In this document: positions 62,916-64,000 of the stretch, piece by piece
Layout of the letters: each line of letters starts with the position of its first letter
How positions within the stretch are numbered: position 1 is the stretch's first letter
Source: Sphingobium fontiphilum
GTDB taxonomy: Bacteria; Pseudomonadota; Alphaproteobacteria; Sphingomonadales; Sphingomonadaceae
Reading direction: 5' to 3'
Length of the DNA stretch: 64,000 bases
Assembly: GCF_014196635.1 (NCBI RefSeq)
Contig: NZ_JACIEB010000007.1
Coordinates: 62,001-126,000 of the forward strand
Notes under the pieces: generated by a model
What the model was told of the DNA's origin: nothing
Databases searched by the model: none
Seen by the model: the letters and a program-made list of their open reading frames with translations, nothing else
Position numbers and translations under genes: made by a program

Positions 62916-64000
62916 GAGCTTCTGCAATCGAGGAGGCCGATTCGGAGCCCGTCGCGACGACGCTGCGGGCGCGCCGCCTCGGCCTGACCGCAGCCGGCAA
63001 CGACCTCATTGCAGTCATGCGCCACGACTGCCCGGTCTGCCGATCCGAAGGCCTCGCCTCGCGGGCGCAAGTCAGCCTCCGTGCCGGCGACAACGAAGTG
63101 GTGGTTTCCTTGCTGCACAGCTCGGGCGATGCTCCTGCGCCCGGGGAAATAGGCCTGTCCGAGACAGCGTGGCATCGGCTCGGTGTCCGTGACGACGATC
63201 TGGTCGAGATCACGCACGCCCAGCCGCTCGCCTCGCTCAGCGACGTACGCCGTCGCATCTACGGGAACCGGCTTGGCAAAGAGGCCTTCTCCGCGATCAT
63301 CAGCGACATCACCGAGCGTCGGTACAGCGATGTCCATCTCGCAGCCTTCGTGACGGCCTGTTCGGCAGTGCCGCTCGATCAGGATGAAACCATCGGGCTC
63401 ACCAGGGCCATGGTTGATGTCGGTGAGCGGCTGAGCTGGCCCGGCGCGGTCATCGTCGACAAGCATAGTGTCGGCGGATTGCCGGGAAATCGCACGACGC
63501 CGATCGTCGTCTCGATCATGGCCGCTGAAGGCTTGATCATGCCCAAGACATCCTCGCGGGCGATCACCTCGCCGGCCGGCACCGCCGACACGATGGAAGT
63601 ACTGGCACCCGTCGACCTCGACGTCCCCGCGATCCGCCGGGTGGTCGAACGCGAAGGCGGGTGTATCGTGTGGGGCGGCGCCGTCCGGCTGAGTCCGGCC
63701 GACGATGTAATCATCGGAGTCGAACGGGTGCTCGACATCGATGCGGTCGGCCAGATGGTGGCCTCGGTTCTCTCCAAGAAGATCGCCGCCGGCGCGACCC
63801 ATCTCGTGATCGACATCCCGGTCGGTCCGACTGCCAAGGTGCGCAGCGCCGATGCGGCCGACACACTCTCAACGGCGCTGACGTCGGTCGCCGAAGCCTT
63901 TGGCTTGCGTACCCGCGTAATGTGCGGCTCAGGCGCCGAGCCGATCGGACGTGGCATCGGCCCGGCGCTCGAAGCTCAGGATGTACTGGCCGTGCTTCAA
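62912..64000 (+). CDS. Thymidine/AMP-phosphorylase-family protein (partial, runs off edge)
   Basis: GTG at 62912 overlaps the preceding stop; 363 codons without a stop reach the window end. An N-terminal barrel-like extension (about residues 1-110) precedes the phosphorylase core, as in AMP phosphorylases. DKHSVGGLPGNRTTP, SSRAITSPAGTADTMEVLAPVDLD and KIAAGATHLVIDIPVG are conserved. Likely salvages nucleoside monophosphates from RNA released by the upstream nuclease. Confidence 0.9.
   Translation, partial: MRASAIEEADSEPVATTLRARRLGLTAAGNDLIAVMRHDCPVCRSEGLASRAQVSLRAGDNEVVVSLLHSSGDAPAPGEIGLSETAWHRLGVRDDDLVEITHAQPLASLSDVRRRIYGNRLGKEAFSAIISDITERRYSDVHLAAFVTACSAVPLDQDETIGLTRAMVDVGERLSWPGAVIVDKHSVGGLPGNRTTPIVVSIMAAEGLIMPKTSSRAITSPAGTADTMEVLAPVDLDVPAIRRVVEREGGCIVWGGAVRLSPADDVIIGVERVLDIDAVGQMVASVLSKKIAAGATHLVIDIPVGPTAKVRSADAADTLSTALTSVAEAFGLRTRVMCGSGAEPIGRGIGPALEAQDVLAVLQ

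Overview
The window is GC-rich (roughly 60-65% by eye) and its gene content points to an alphaproteobacterial, most likely sphingomonad (Sphingomonas/Sphingobium/Novosphingobium-type), conjugative plasmid or ICE. It has no rRNA, tRNA or core housekeeping genes. It carries partition genes, a MobC/relaxase pair, a complete VirB/VirD4 type IV secretion system (T4SS), two toxin-antitoxin loci and large heavy-metal efflux cargo. No replication initiator was recognised. The taxonomic assignment is inferred from protein families and layout.

Layout. 1-15.6 kb is a string of plasmid establishment and unknown genes: a long ParB-like protein, ArdC antirestriction protein, a DUF6927 gene split exactly by a group II intron (4182-6736), a PAPS-reductase-like ATP-pyrophosphatase, a DUF2493 (SLOG-like) protein, single-stranded DNA-binding protein, a secreted nuclease-like protein, a RES/Xre toxin-antitoxin pair, HEPN-like proteins, a 54-residue microprotein and a DUF3768 protein. 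15.7-19.8 kb holds parA-parB bracketed by two copies of an 18-bp palindrome, a candidate oriT, mobC and the relaxase. 20.0-29.0 kb is one minus-strand operon: adaptor, RND pump, outer-membrane factor, response regulator, histidine kinase, COG4705 membrane protein, DedA protein. 29.3-31.0 kb is an AbiE-type toxin-antitoxin locus. 31.2-44.3 kb is the minus-strand conjugation operon (TrbM-like, VirB1-B2-B3-B4-B5, EexN, VirB6, VirB7-like, VirB8-B9-B10-B11, VirD4, LPD7 protein), preceded by a LuxR-type regulator with an autoinducer-binding-like domain. An ISNCY-family element lies at 46.2-47.9 kb. 48.0-59.5 kb is a ten-gene minus-strand metal-resistance operon (CDF, CzcI-like, CzcC, CzcB, CzcA, SRPBCC, MliC-like, ZIP, CDF, P1B-ATPase) behind a MerR-type promoter whose regulator gene is not in the window. 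59.6-61.2 kb has a chimeric BI-1/FTR1 membrane protein, an isoprenylcysteine-methyltransferase-like protein and a DUF2933 protein. 61.5-64 kb has a beta-CASP metallo-beta-lactamase nuclease overlapping a thymidine-phosphorylase-family gene that runs off the right edge.

How it works together. The relaxase/MobC would nick oriT, VirD4 would couple the DNA to the VirB channel, and EexN would limit redundant entry. The 1-16 kb block resembles the leading region of conjugative plasmids (SSB, long ParB, antirestriction). A perfect 45-bp hairpin-containing repeat sits about 110 bp before both the DUF2493 gene and ssb, so it is a candidate leading-region promoter or regulatory element. Toxin-antitoxin loci and ParAB would secure inheritance, and the metal and RND operons are the selectable cargo.
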